64,000 nucleotides of DNA from CAVUWL01 sp963700105 (GTDB lineage: Bacteria; Actinomycetota; Thermoleophilia; Solirubrobacterales; 70-9), in contig CAVOWL010000001.1 of NCBI GenBank assembly GCA_963700105.1, positions 186,001-250,000 on the forward strand, read 5' to 3'. The notes below the pieces were generated by a model. That model did not search any database and had not been told where the DNA came from. It worked only from the letters and a program-made list of their open reading frames with translations. Below are positions 31,687-40,289 of this stretch, in pieces (within the stretch, counting starts at the first letter, position 1; each line of letters begins with the position of its first letter). Position numbers and translations under genes: made by a program.

Positions 31687-32934
31687 CTACCTGCCCAGCG
31701 GCCCGCCCAGCCCCGACTGGGAATCGTGAACCGAGGCGGGTCGAACGCCCAGGGTCACCGTCAAGGTCTTGGTCGAGCCTCCGCGCAGCACGGTCACGGT
31801 CAGCTTTTCACCGGGCTTGGCGGCGTTGATGATGTTGACCACTTCGTCCATCGAGGAGATCGTCTTGCCGTTGATCTTGGTGATGATGTCGCCGCCGAGG
31901 CTGAAGTTGGCCCCGTCGATCGTCGCCGCGGTGTTACCGCCCTTCATCCCCGCCTTATCGGCGGGTCCGTTCTTGAGGACTTCCTGCACGAGGACGCCTT
32001 CTTTGACCGGCAGGTTGACCGCTTTGGCGAGGTCGGGAGTAACGCTGGTTCCGGTGATGCCGAGGAACGCATGCTGGACCTTGCCCGTCGTCTCGAGCTG
32101 GGAGATCTCGCTGCGGGCGGTGTTGATCGGGATCGCAAAACCGATGCCGACGTTGCCGTCACCGCTGCCGCCCGTCTCGATCTGGGAGTTGATCCCAATC
32201 ACGTTGCCGGCAGCTTCGATCAGCGGGCCGCCCGAGTTTCCCGGGTTGATCGCCGCGTCGGTCTGAATCACGTTGGAGATCGAGAATCCGTCCGGCGCTT
32301 GGATCTGGCGCTGCAGGGCGGAGACGATACCGCTGGTTACGGTGCGATCGAGGCCAAATGGATTGCCGATCGCGACAACCGGATCGCCGACTTCCATCTT
32401 TGAGGAATCGCCGAGGGCAAGGGGGTGAAGCTGGCTGGCGGGCGCGTCAACCTTGAGCAGCGCCAGATCGGTGGCGGGGTCGGTGCCGACAACGGTCGCC
32501 TTGTAGGTGGAGTTGGAGGCGCCGAGTTTGACCTGGATCGAGCTGGCGCCCGCGATCACGTGATTATTGGTGAGGATATGCCCGGCGGTGTCGATCACGA
32601 TTCCCGAGCCGGTTGCGGTGGCGGCGCCTTCGGATTCGGATTCTCCGCCGCCGAAGGCTCCAAACGGTGAGGCCGAGCGCTTGGCGGGGATTTCAGACTG
32701 GACGAAGGCGACGCCGGGACCATCGTGACGATAGATCTGGTTGATCGCGTCGGCGCTTCCGCTCTTGCTGGCGGCGGTCGTGGCCAGTGGTGCGGCTACC
32801 GTGGTTGTCGTCGCGCTCTTGGAATCAATCCAGCCGGCGGCGATCGCGATCCAACCGAAGGCAGCGACGACGACGCCACCCAAAAGCGCCGCTCCAAAGG
32901 GGCTGCCGAAGAAGCCTTGTCCTCTGCTGCTCAT
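31687..32934 (-). CDS. HtrA/DegP-like membrane-anchored serine protease with PDZ domain
   Basis: Extracytoplasmic quality-control protease. The 415-residue protein has an N-terminal TM anchor (about 14-35), a Thr/Ala-rich linker, and a trypsin-like domain with the triad His125 (LTNNHV), Asp156 (TDLALL) and Ser234 (PGNSGGP). One PDZ domain (about 300-400, starting HAFLGITG) follows; the PDZ carries an insert around GNTAATIDGANFSLGG. It sits between trpC and trpF, interrupting an otherwise contiguous trp cluster in the same orientation, with 73 bp to trpC and 18 bp to trpF. I see no reason in sequence for a tryptophan role. Confidence 0.95.
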   Translation of the reverse strand: MSSRGQGFFGSPFGAALLGGVVVAAFGWIAIAAGWIDSKSATTTTVAAPLATTAASKSGSADAINQIYRHDGPGVAFVQSEIPAKRSASPFGAFGGGESESEGAATATGSGIVIDTAGHILTNNHVIAGASSIQVKLGASNSTYKATVVGTDPATDLALLKVDAPASQLHPLALGDSSKMEVGDPVVAIGNPFGLDRTVTSGIVSALQRQIQAPDGFSISNVIQTDAAINPGNSGGPLIEAAGNVIGINSQIETGGSGDGNVGIGFAIPINTARSEISQLETTGKVQHAFLGITGTSVTPDLAKAVNLPVKEGVLVQEVLKNGPADKAGMKGGNTAATIDGANFSLGGDIITKINGKTISSMDEVVNIINAAKPGEKLTVTVLRGGSTKTLTVTLGVRPASVHDSQSGLGGPLGR

Positions 32935-33007
32935 GGGGAGATGGTTGCCCGGGGCGCTGAGCCGTCCCTAAACGGAGGGCAAAGACTTCCTAAAATCGAG
33001 CGGGCCG

Positions 33008-33817
33008 TCACGGAGAGAGGTGCTCCCCCATGCCCTGCTCGACACCGACCAGCTCACGGACCTTGGCTTCGGGGTCAGCGGCTTGCATCAAGGCGGCGCC
33101 GATCAGGACGGCGTCGACCCCGATTCGCTCCAGCTCCGCCAGCTCCTGTTTGGTCGAGATCCCGCTCTCGGCGACGACGGTCTTGGCGCTCGGTACGTGC
33201 GGCATCAGCCGATAGGTCGTGGCAATCTCGACCGTACCCCGATCCAGGTCGCGGTTGTTGATTCCGATCAGCTCGGCCTCGAGCTCCAGGGCGCGCTGCA
33301 GCTCCGCCGCATCGTGCACCTCGACCAGGCAGTCGAGATCTAGGGCGCGGGCCTGCTCATGAATCAGTGCAAGTTCGGCGCTGCTCAGCGCCCTAACGAT
33401 TAAGAGGATCGCATCGGCCCCGTGAAGCGCCGCCTCATAGACCTGGTAGGGGTCGACGATGAAGTCCTTGCGGATGATCGGCAGATCCGATGCCAGCCGC
33501 GCCGCCCGCAGGTCCTCAAGTGAGCCGCCGAAGTGAGGCGCGTCGGTGAGGATCGAGAGCGCCGCCGCACCACCGCGCTGATAGGCGCCGACCCGCTCGC
33601 TCACCGAGACAGCTGGGGCGGCGATCTCTCCGGCGCTCGGCGAGCGCCGCTTGAACTCAGCGATCAGGGAAAGTCCGGGGCGGAGCAGCGCCTGATTGAA
33701 GGGACGATCCTCCCGGCGCCCCGAAAGTTGGGATTCAAGGCTCACCAGGGGGAGATCGCGACGGCGTTCCTGCACGCCGGCTCGGGCCCTGGAGATGAGC
33801 TGCTCGATCATTGCCAC
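33008..33817 (-). CDS. trpC: indole-3-glycerol phosphate synthase
   Basis: Ring closure of CdRP to indole-3-glycerol phosphate. The 269-residue TIM barrel has FNQALLRPGLSLIAEFKRRSPSAG (with the catalytic Lys in EFKRRSPS), the second Lys in PIIRKDFIVDPYQVYEA, the Glu in LDCLVEVHD, GINNRDL and ESGIST. GTG at 33817 is the outer start; an ATG two codons later is an alternative, with GGGGTGG nearby. It follows trpD by 14 nt and is a stand-alone TrpC. Confidence 0.96.
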   Translation of the reverse strand: MAMIEQLISRARAGVQERRRDLPLVSLESQLSGRREDRPFNQALLRPGLSLIAEFKRRSPSAGEIAAPAVSVSERVGAYQRGGAAALSILTDAPHFGGSLEDLRAARLASDLPIIRKDFIVDPYQVYEAALHGADAILLIVRALSSAELALIHEQARALDLDCLVEVHDAAELQRALELEAELIGINNRDLDRGTVEIATTYRLMPHVPSAKTVVAESGISTKQELAELERIGVDAVLIGAALMQAADPEAKVRELVGVEQGMGEHLSP

Positions 33818-33831
33818 CCCGACCCCAGAGC

Positions 33832-34860
33832 CTAGTCGGCGAGCCCAGTGCTGGCTGAAATCAGGCGCTCGAGCACACCCGCGGCGGCGCCGGAGTCGAT
33901 CGCGACGGCGGCCCTTGAGAGGCCATCGTGCAGGTCAGTAGCCAGCCCTCCGACGTAGATCGCGGCGGCGGCGTTGAGCAGGACGAGGTCGCGGCACGGA
34001 CCACGCTCACCGCCAAGAACGGCCCTGGTTACAGCGGCGTTCTCAGATGGCGTGCCGCCGATCACCGACGCCGCCGGAGCCTCCACCAGGTCCAGGTCCC
34101 GGGGCGAGACAAACCACTCCTTGGTACCTCCGTCGGCCACCTCAACCACCCTGGTCGGCGCCGATATCGAGAGCTCATCGACCCCGTCCTCGGCGCTGAC
34201 GACAAGTGCCCGGACGCTGCCAAGGCCAACCAGCGCCTCGGCGATCGTCTCCTGGTAGTGGCGATCAGAAACGCCGAGCAGCTGGCGATCGGCACCCGCC
34301 GGATTGGTCAGCGGACCGAGGAAATTGAAGATCGTGCGCACCCCGAGCTCCCTGCGCACCCCGACCACGTGGGCCATCGCCGCGTGGTGGCGTGGCGCGA
34401 ACATGAAGCCAAAGCCGACCTCCTCGATGCAGCGCGCGATTGCCTTGGGGTCGAGCTCGATATTGACCCCGAGCGCCTCGAGCAGGTCGGCCGAACCACA
34501 GCGACTGGTGTTCGAGCGGTTGCCGTGCTTGGCGACCCCACATCCGGCCCCCGCCGCGACCAACGCCGCGGTCGTTGAGACATTGAAGGTCGAGGGGCCA
34601 CCGCCGGTGCCGGCGGTATCGACGAGCTCGACCCGATCGGTCTGCACGTGGGAGGCCAGCGCTCGCATCGTTCGAGCCAGGCCAACCAGCTCCGAGACGG
34701 TCTCTCCCTTGGCCCGCAGGGCGATCAGAAAGGCGCTCGTTTGAACCGGATCTGAGCGACCCTCCATGATCTCCGCCAGGACCGCCGAGGCGTGATCGGC
34801 GGTCAGGTGATCGCCCCGGCAGACGGCGTCGATCGCGCGGCTGAGGATCTCGTTTGGCAT
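33832..34860 (-). CDS. trpD: anthranilate phosphoribosyltransferase
   Basis: Transfers phosphoribose from PRPP to anthranilate. The 342-residue protein has the N-terminal helical domain, the PRPP-binding glycine motif LVDTAGTGGGPSTFNVST, the GVAKHGNRS anthranilate/PRPP loop (with Lys and His), SADLLEALGVN, the HHAAMAHVVGVRRELG region and the metal-binding Asp/Glu DGVDELS. Its ATG overlaps the trpG stop by one base (TGATG). Not fused to trpG, unlike in enterobacteria. Confidence 0.97.
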   Translation of the reverse strand: MPNEILSRAIDAVCRGDHLTADHASAVLAEIMEGRSDPVQTSAFLIALRAKGETVSELVGLARTMRALASHVQTDRVELVDTAGTGGGPSTFNVSTTAALVAAGAGCGVAKHGNRSNTSRCGSADLLEALGVNIELDPKAIARCIEEVGFGFMFAPRHHAAMAHVVGVRRELGVRTIFNFLGPLTNPAGADRQLLGVSDRHYQETIAEALVGLGSVRALVVSAEDGVDELSISAPTRVVEVADGGTKEWFVSPRDLDLVEAPAASVIGGTPSENAAVTRAVLGGERGPCRDLVLLNAAAAIYVGGLATDLHDGLSRAAVAIDSGAAAGVLERLISASTGLAD

Positions 34861-35423
34861 CAGCTCGTTCGGAGAAAGTTGGCAAGCAGGTGTTTGCCCT
34901 GCGGGGTGAGGACCGACTCGGGATGAAACTGGACGCCCTCGGCCGGCAGCTCGCGGTGGCGGGCTCCCATCACCACCGAGCCGGCGGTTGCGCTCAATTC
35001 CAGCTCCGCCGGCAGATCGGGATCGGCGATCAGCGAGTGATAGCGCCCGGCGACGAAGGGACTGGCGAGCCCGGCGTAGATCGTCTTGCCGTCATGTGTT
35101 ATTTCAGCATCCTTGCCGTGCACCGGCTCACCCTGGATCACGCGGCCGCCGAAGGCCTCGACCAGGGCCTGGTGGCCGAGGCAGACGCCCAGCACCGGGG
35201 TGCCGGCCTCGGCGAAAGCGCGCACCGCCGCGACCGAGATACCGGCCTCCGCGGGGGTGCAGGGGCCGGGCGAGACGACGAGTCGCCGGGGGCCACGCGC
35301 GAGCAGCTCGGCGACGCTGGCCTTATCGTTTCGGACGACCTCGATCTCGGCTCCAAGCTCGCCCAGGTACTGGACAAGGTTGTAGGTGAAGGAGTCGTAG
35401 TTATCGATTATCAGGACGTCCAC
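34860..35423 (-). CDS. trpG: anthranilate synthase glutaminase component
   Basis: Supplies ammonia from glutamine to TrpE; may also serve as PabA in folate synthesis. The class I glutamine amidotransferase has the oxyanion motif VSPGPCTPAEAG, the nucleophile Cys in LGVCLGHQALVE, and the His/Glu pair in FHPESVLT. The start is set at GTG 35423 because it gives the canonical N terminus with VLIIDNYDSF right after the start, 2 nt after the trpE TGA; GTG 35435 would overlap trpE. Confidence 0.96.
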   Translation of the reverse strand: MDVLIIDNYDSFTYNLVQYLGELGAEIEVVRNDKASVAELLARGPRRLVVSPGPCTPAEAGISVAAVRAFAEAGTPVLGVCLGHQALVEAFGGRVIQGEPVHGKDAEITHDGKTIYAGLASPFVAGRYHSLIADPDLPAELELSATAGSVVMGARHRELPAEGVQFHPESVLTPQGKHLLANFLRTS

Positions 35424-35425
35424 AA

Positions 35426-36955
35426 TCAGGGCCACTCGGTCTGCTCGCAGGCCAGCGCCACCGCACCGAAGACCGCCCTGGCCTTGTTCACCGACTCGTT
35501 GTACTCATAGGCCGGGCTGGCGTCGGCGACGGTGCCACCGCCAGCCTGGACGTGGATGCGGCCGTCCTTGACCACCACAGTACGGATGTGGATTGCGGTG
35601 TCGAGGTCACCGTTCCAGGATAGGTAGCCAATCGCGCCGCCGTAGGAGCATCGCTTGACGGGCTCCAGCTCGTCGATGATCTGCATCGCGCGGACCTTGG
35701 GGGCGCCCGAGAGGGTGCCGGCCGGGAGCGCCGAGCGCAGCACGTCCATGGCGCTCACACCCTCGCGCAGGGTGCCGGAGACCTGGCTGACGATGTGAAG
35801 AACGTGGGAGTAGGTCTCGACCACCATCAGCTCATCAACCTTGACCGTGCCGTACTCACAGACCCTGCCGAGGTCGTTGCGCCCGAGGTCGACCAGCATC
35901 ACGTGCTCGGCGCGCTCCTTGGGATCGTTTACCAACCGCTCCGCCAGGCGGCGGTCCTCCTCCTCGTTTTTGCCGCGCGGGTAGGTTCCGGCGATCGGGC
36001 GGGTCTGGACGCGGTCGCCGTGCACCTTGACCAGTGGCTCCGGCGAGGCGCCGGCGATCTGAAAGTCGCCGAACTCCAGGAAATACATATAGGGGGAGGG
36101 GTTGATCGCTCGCAGGCCGCGATAGATCGAGAAGGCCTCGACCGGGGCCGGCGCGCTGAAGCGCTGCGAGGGAACGACCTGGAAGGCATCGCCAGCGTGT
36201 ACGTAATCGACGATCCGCGCCACCGCCGCTTCAAACTCGGCGCGACCCATGTTGGACTCAAACTCCGGTGGCTCGATCGGCGCGGCACGCTCGAAACTGG
36301 GGACCGGACCGCGCAGGAGGCTGCGGACCGCGGCGATCTGCTCGGCGGCGCGCTCGTAGGCGGCATCGATATCGCCCTCGCCCTCGCTGAAGGCACAGGC
36401 GAGGATCGTCAACTCGTGGCTTAGGTGATCGAATACGAGCAGCACGTCGGTGACCATCAGCGCCATGTCGGGCAGGCCGAGTGGATCGGGATTGGGCTCA
36501 GCCAAGGGCTCCACGGTGCGCACCAGGTCATAGCCAAAGAATCCGACCGCACCGCCGAGGAAGGGTGGGAATCCTGCCGCCGGAGCGAGCCGAAAACGGG
36601 CCAGGTAATCGGCTACGGCGGCGTAGGGATCTGGCGCCGCGCGCTCGGCGCCACCTGACTCCGAGAGCCGGCCATCGCTCCAGCGCAGCACCGAGCGAGG
36701 CCGAATCCCAACGAAGGAGTAGCGACCGACCTGGCCTTGCTCGGCGGACTCCAAAAGGAAGCAGGGGGCACCCTTGGGCTCGCCGGCGCGCAGCTTCAAA
36801 AAGGCCGAGACCGGCGTCTCGCAATCGTCGAGCAGGCGGGCTCTAACCGGGACAACGTTACCCTCGCGGGCAAGCCGACGGGCCCCGTCGAGATCGGGCT
36901 CAAGGCGCATTGCGAAACGGTCACGCGATCGGGTTTGGTCGGAGTGGGACTTCAT
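35426..36955 (-). CDS. trpE: anthranilate synthase component I
   Basis: Converts chorismate to anthranilate. The 509-residue protein has the tryptophan feedback-inhibition motif LLES (near residue 68), the chorismate-binding domain with PSPYMYFLEFGDFQIAGASPE, RPIAGTYPRG, DLGRNDLGRV, LPAGTLSGAPKVRA and the C-terminal GGAIGYLSWNGD. These indicate TrpE rather than PabB, consistent with the following trpG-D-C. ATG 36955 is used; the internal ATG at codon 16 is possible. It follows hisIE by 26 nt with no visible trp leader peptide or attenuator. Confidence 0.96.
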   Translation of the reverse strand: MKSHSDQTRSRDRFAMRLEPDLDGARRLAREGNVVPVRARLLDDCETPVSAFLKLRAGEPKGAPCFLLESAEQGQVGRYSFVGIRPRSVLRWSDGRLSESGGAERAAPDPYAAVADYLARFRLAPAAGFPPFLGGAVGFFGYDLVRTVEPLAEPNPDPLGLPDMALMVTDVLLVFDHLSHELTILACAFSEGEGDIDAAYERAAEQIAAVRSLLRGPVPSFERAAPIEPPEFESNMGRAEFEAAVARIVDYVHAGDAFQVVPSQRFSAPAPVEAFSIYRGLRAINPSPYMYFLEFGDFQIAGASPEPLVKVHGDRVQTRPIAGTYPRGKNEEEDRRLAERLVNDPKERAEHVMLVDLGRNDLGRVCEYGTVKVDELMVVETYSHVLHIVSQVSGTLREGVSAMDVLRSALPAGTLSGAPKVRAMQIIDELEPVKRCSYGGAIGYLSWNGDLDTAIHIRTVVVKDGRIHVQAGGGTVADASPAYEYNESVNKARAVFGAVALACEQTEWP

Positions 36956-36981
36956 CGATTAGGGGCAGCCGCTCGCCCAGG

Positions 36982-37626
36982 TCACGCGCCGCGGCGGCGG
37001 TTCAGCACTTCCATCACGGCGGCCTGAGAGACCTCGCGCAAGACCAAAAGGACGGCGACGTGATAGAGCAGATCGGCGGCCTCTTCGGCCAGCCGCTGGT
37101 CGGATTCCTCGCGCCCCGCCCGGACCACCTCCTCGGCCTCCTCCTCGACCTTCTCACCGATCAAGGTCGGGTTCTCCAAAAGCCCCACGGTGTAGCTCCC
37201 CGCGGGGCGCTCCCCGGCACGACTTCGCAGGGTGCGCTCCAGCGCCGCCGCGGCCTCAAAGGCAACGGGGGACGGGTGCTTTTGCTCGGGGGGCGTCTCT
37301 GCGCCACCCAGGCCCCCGAGCTCTCGGTAAAAGCAGCTGCGCTCGCCGCTGTGACAGGCCGGGCCAGCTGCCTGCACCAGGGCCAGGAGGGCATCGGCGT
37401 CGCAGTCATAGCGCAGCTGGTGCACCCGCATCGAGTTTCCCGACGTTTCTCCCTTGCGCCAAATCTGACCCCGGGAGCGACTGTAGAAGTGGATCTCTTC
37501 GGTCTCAAGGGTGAGGCGCAGCGACTCCTCGTTCATGTAGGCGAGGGTCAGCACCTCGCCGCTGGCGAAATCCTGGGCCACGCACGGCAGCAGGCCGTTG
37601 CGGTCGAACTGGAGCTGCTCGATCAT
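36982..37626 (-). CDS. hisI: bifunctional histidine synthesis enzyme HisIE
   Basis: Catalyses steps 2 and 3 of histidine synthesis. Residues 1-~105 are the phosphoribosyl-AMP cyclohydrolase (HisI): FYSRSRGQIWRKGETSGN and the zinc/magnesium motif YDCDADALL with Cys near 75, 90 and 97. Residues ~119-214 are the phosphoribosyl-ATP pyrophosphatase (HisE, MazG-like): GEKVEEEAEEVV and the Asp-rich EEAADLLYHV. Many Actinobacteria have separate hisI and hisE; this is a true fusion with a Pro-rich linker. It lies directly upstream of trpE, linking the two PRPP-using amino-acid pathways. Confidence 0.95.
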   Translation of the reverse strand: MIEQLQFDRNGLLPCVAQDFASGEVLTLAYMNEESLRLTLETEEIHFYSRSRGQIWRKGETSGNSMRVHQLRYDCDADALLALVQAAGPACHSGERSCFYRELGGLGGAETPPEQKHPSPVAFEAAAALERTLRSRAGERPAGSYTVGLLENPTLIGEKVEEEAEEVVRAGREESDQRLAEEAADLLYHVAVLLVLREVSQAAVMEVLNRRRGA

Positions 37627-37632
37627 CGACCA

Positions 37633-37638
37633 ATCGTA
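37633..37638 (-). promoter_or_regulatory. candidate -10 upstream of hisIE
   Basis: TACGAT on the minus strand, 6 nt before the ATG of hisIE (37626), in the 23-nt gap after ybeY-era. No Shine-Dalgarno is visible. It could start a leaderless hisIE-trpEGDC message. Confidence 0.4.
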
Positions 37639-37649
37639 GATGGCGGCGC

Positions 37650-38906
37650 CTACTCGATCCCCAGCCGGTCCAGCAGATCCCCATCGCGGCGCCAGCGATT
37701 GCGCACCCTGACCTGCAGCTCGAGGTGTACCTTGGTGCCCAGCTCAGCTTCCAGCGAACGCCGCGCCGCCGCGCCGATCTCGCCGACCTTGGCGCCACCG
37801 CGGCCAATCAGGATCCCCTTTTGGGACTCCGTCTCCGCCCAGACCTCGGCGCCGATGAAGGTCAACCTGCCCTCGCGCGCCTCGACCTCTTTGACCGCGA
37901 CCTCGACCGAGTGCGGAATCTCCTCGCGGGTGCGGTTCAGGACCTGCTCGCGGATCAGCTCGGCCAGCAGAACCTGACTCGATTGGTCGCTGTGGTCTTG
38001 GGCCGGGTACAGAAAGGGGCCTTCGGGAACGAGTTCGCCGAGCCGGGCGGTTAGGGCTGCGAGGCCCTCCCCACTGCGGGCGCTGATCGGAAAGACCTCA
38101 TCGACACCCTCAAGCTCCGCCGCAGCGGCGAGCACCGGCACCATCTCGTTGGGCCCGATTCGGTCCGCCTTGTTGACGGCACAGATCACCGGCCCGCGCG
38201 CCCCCGCTCCGAGCAGGGCGCGGGCGATGAAGCGATCGCCGGGACCCACCCCCTCCTCGCCGTTGATCACGATCAGAGCGAGATCGGAATCCGCCAGCTC
38301 ACGCTCAACCCGCCTTTGCATGCGCTCGGTCAGGACATCCCGCGGTCGCTGCACGCCCGGCAGGTCCACCAGGACCAGCTGGCGACCGAGGTCGGAATCG
38401 GTGACGACGCCGCGGATTGCCCGCCGAGTCGTCTGGGGTCGGACCGAGACAATTGCCACCCGCGAGCCGACGATCGCATTCACAAGCGTCGACTTGCCAA
38501 CGTTGGGCCGCCCGGCGAGCCCGACGAAGCCGGCCCGGGTCACGCCCAGTTCGGCCAGCACCCGGGCCTGCAGTTCGAGCATCTCGCCGCTATCGGTTTC
38601 GTGATCCATGCCGCACAGGTGCAGGGTGCCGTGGACGGCCGCCTCGACGATGCTGGCGCAAAGCTCCGGACAGATCACGACGTCGCCGAGCTCGCGCGGC
38701 CCGGAGATGGCGGCGGCGCCGTCTAGGGGGAAGGCGAGAACGTCGGTGGCGGCATCGACGCCGCGGTGCTCGTGGTTTAGCCGCCGCATCCGGGCGGCGT
38801 CGATCAGCTCAACGGCGAGGTGCCCATCGCTCGGGCCCCCCGCCGCCAACGCCGCCCTGACAGCGGCCCGCAGATCGGCGGGCACATCGCTCAGATCGAG
38901 GCTCAC
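37650..38906 (-). CDS. fused YbeY endoribonuclease - Era GTPase
   Basis: One uninterrupted 418-residue protein combining two rRNA-maturation factors. Residues 1-~120 are YbeY: the conserved Arg48 in LNHEHRGVDAATDVLAF and the zinc motif VHGTLHLCGMDH (His92, His96, His102). Residues ~123-418 are complete Era: G1 GRPNVGKS (132-139), G2 PQTTR, G3 DLPG (usually DTPG), G4 NKAD and a KH domain with GRGG near the C terminus. The linker is only about five residues (VLAELGVTRAGFVGL). YbeY and Era both act on the 3' end of 16S rRNA. GTG overlaps the phoH stop (GTGA). Confidence 0.93.
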   Translation of the reverse strand: MSLDLSDVPADLRAAVRAALAAGGPSDGHLAVELIDAARMRRLNHEHRGVDAATDVLAFPLDGAAAISGPRELGDVVICPELCASIVEAAVHGTLHLCGMDHETDSGEMLELQARVLAELGVTRAGFVGLAGRPNVGKSTLVNAIVGSRVAIVSVRPQTTRRAIRGVVTDSDLGRQLVLVDLPGVQRPRDVLTERMQRRVERELADSDLALIVINGEEGVGPGDRFIARALLGAGARGPVICAVNKADRIGPNEMVPVLAAAAELEGVDEVFPISARSGEGLAALTARLGELVPEGPFLYPAQDHSDQSSQVLLAELIREQVLNRTREEIPHSVEVAVKEVEAREGRLTFIGAEVWAETESQKGILIGRGGAKVGEIGAAARRSLEAELGTKVHLELQVRVRNRWRRDGDLLDRLGIE

Positions 38907-39862
38907 TTCGGGCGCTTGACCCCGCGCTCGGCGTGCTCCCCGTAGGCCGCGACGATCCGCTGCACCAGCTTGTGGCGGACCACGTCCTCACCGCCGAAGT
39001 GGACAAATGAGATGTCTGGCACCTCGCTGAGGATGTCGCGGACGGCGACCAGGCCGGAGCGCTGGTCTGTGGGCAGATCGATCTGGGTGATGTCGCCGGT
39101 GACCACCATCCGCGAGTTGAATCCGAGCCTGGTGAGGAACATCTTCATCTGCTCAGGACTGGTGTTTTGCGCCTCATCGAGGATCACGAAGGAGTCATTG
39201 AGGGTGCGCCCCCGCATGAAGGCCAGCGGCGCCACCTCGATCACACCCCGCTCGAAATAGCCATTGACCCGATCGGGGTCGAGCATGTCGAAGAGGGCGT
39301 CAAAGAGCGGCCGCAGGTAGGGATCAACCTTTGCCTGGATGTCGCCCGGCAAGAAGCCGAGGCGCTCCCCCGCCTCGACCGCAGGCCGGGTCAGAATGAT
39401 CCGCTGCACCCCGCGCTCGGCCAAGGCCGCCGCGGCCATCGCCACCGCCAGAAAGGTCTTTCCGGTGCCGGCGGGGCCGATTCCGAAGGTGATCGTGTGG
39501 GCCCGAATCGAGTCGACGTAGCGCTTTTGGTTGATCGTCTTGGGCGCCACTCTCGTATTGCGATGGCGCCAGACCACGTCGTCGAGGATCTGCGCCGGAT
39601 CCTGGTTGGCATCGAGCGCCCCGCTCACCGCCTCGACCGTGGCGGGCGCGATCTGGTGCCCGGCCTCGACCAGCTCGACCAGCTGATCGATCAGCGTCGC
39701 TGCGCTCTGCACCTCGCCGGCATCGCCGTCGAGGGTGAGCACGTTGCCGCGCAGGTGAAAGTCGCAGCCAAGGCTGCCGCGCAGGGCTCGCAGGACAGCG
39801 TCCTCAGAGCCCGCCAGCTCCGCCGCAACGCTGTTGTCGAGGGTCAGCTGCCTACGCGCCAA
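38903..39862 (-). CDS. PhoH-family ATPase (PhoH/YbeZ-like)
   Basis: A cytosolic RNA-helicase-like P-loop ATPase; E. coli YbeZ is the homologue and works with YbeY. It has an N-terminal KH-like/helical part, then Walker A GIGPAGTGKTFLAVA, LTRPAVEAGERLGFLPGD, ILDEAQNTSPEQMKM (Walker B) and VVTGDITQIDLP. The TTG at 39862 gives an N terminus reading (M)ARRQLTLDN and a short overlap with yqeY; an ATG at 39898 would overlap it by 47 nt and has no Shine-Dalgarno. It is followed by the fused ybeY-era, the standard phoH-ybeY order. Confidence 0.93.
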   Translation of the reverse strand: MARRQLTLDNSVAAELAGSEDAVLRALRGSLGCDFHLRGNVLTLDGDAGEVQSAATLIDQLVELVEAGHQIAPATVEAVSGALDANQDPAQILDDVVWRHRNTRVAPKTINQKRYVDSIRAHTITFGIGPAGTGKTFLAVAMAAAALAERGVQRIILTRPAVEAGERLGFLPGDIQAKVDPYLRPLFDALFDMLDPDRVNGYFERGVIEVAPLAFMRGRTLNDSFVILDEAQNTSPEQMKMFLTRLGFNSRMVVTGDITQIDLPTDQRSGLVAVRDILSEVPDISFVHFGGEDVVRHKLVQRIVAAYGEHAERGVKRPK

Positions 39863-40289
39863 GTCTCTCTCGCACCGCCGCGCTGACCCGCTTGCCATCG
39901 GCGCGGCCCGCCAGCTTTGGCATCAGCACCGACATCACCTCACCGATTTGGCGCGGCTCGCTGGCGCCCGTCTCGGACAGGGCTGAGTCGATCAGCGCCT
40001 CCAGTTCGGCTTCGGAGAGCTGGGCCGGAAGGTAGGCCTCGATTAGTTCGCTCTCGGCGCGCTCCCGCGATGCCTGCTCCAGGCGACCGGCTCCCTCATA
40101 TGCCGCGGCGGCCTCGAGCCGCTTCTTGCGCTCGCGCTGCAGCACCGCCACCTCATCAGCATCACCGAGCTTTGCGTTCTTTTGGAGCGAATCGACAATC
40201 ATCCGCAGCGCCGCCGCGCGCTCTCGCTCGCGTGATTTCATCGCGGTGCGCACGTCAGCCTGAACCGCCTCAAGGATCGTCTCGCTCAT
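39852..40289 (-). CDS. GatB/YqeY domain-containing protein
   Basis: A 145-residue helical protein of the YqeY family, which resembles the C-terminal tRNA-binding domain of amidotransferase subunit GatB. Typical features: VRTAMKSRERERAAALRMIVDSLQ near the N terminus, the basic middle and QIGEVMSVLMPKLAGRADGKRV at the end. Probable tRNA- or ribosome-related role, not established. The ATG overlaps the murI stop (ATGA), and phoH starts within its end. Confidence 0.93.
   Translation of the reverse strand: MSETILEAVQADVRTAMKSRERERAAALRMIVDSLQKNAKLGDADEVAVLQRERKKRLEAAAAYEGAGRLEQASRERAESELIEAYLPAQLSEAELEALIDSALSETGASEPRQIGEVMSVLMPKLAGRADGKRVSAAVRERLGA

Noticed and set aside
36956..36981. trp leader peptide, attenuator or T-box before trpE
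   Set aside because: The gap to hisIE is only 26 nt and holds no Trp-codon ORF or alternative hairpins.
38903..39898. ATG 39898 as the phoH start
   Set aside because: It overlaps yqeY by 47 nt and lacks a Shine-Dalgarno; TTG 39862 gives a typical N terminus with an 11-nt overlap.
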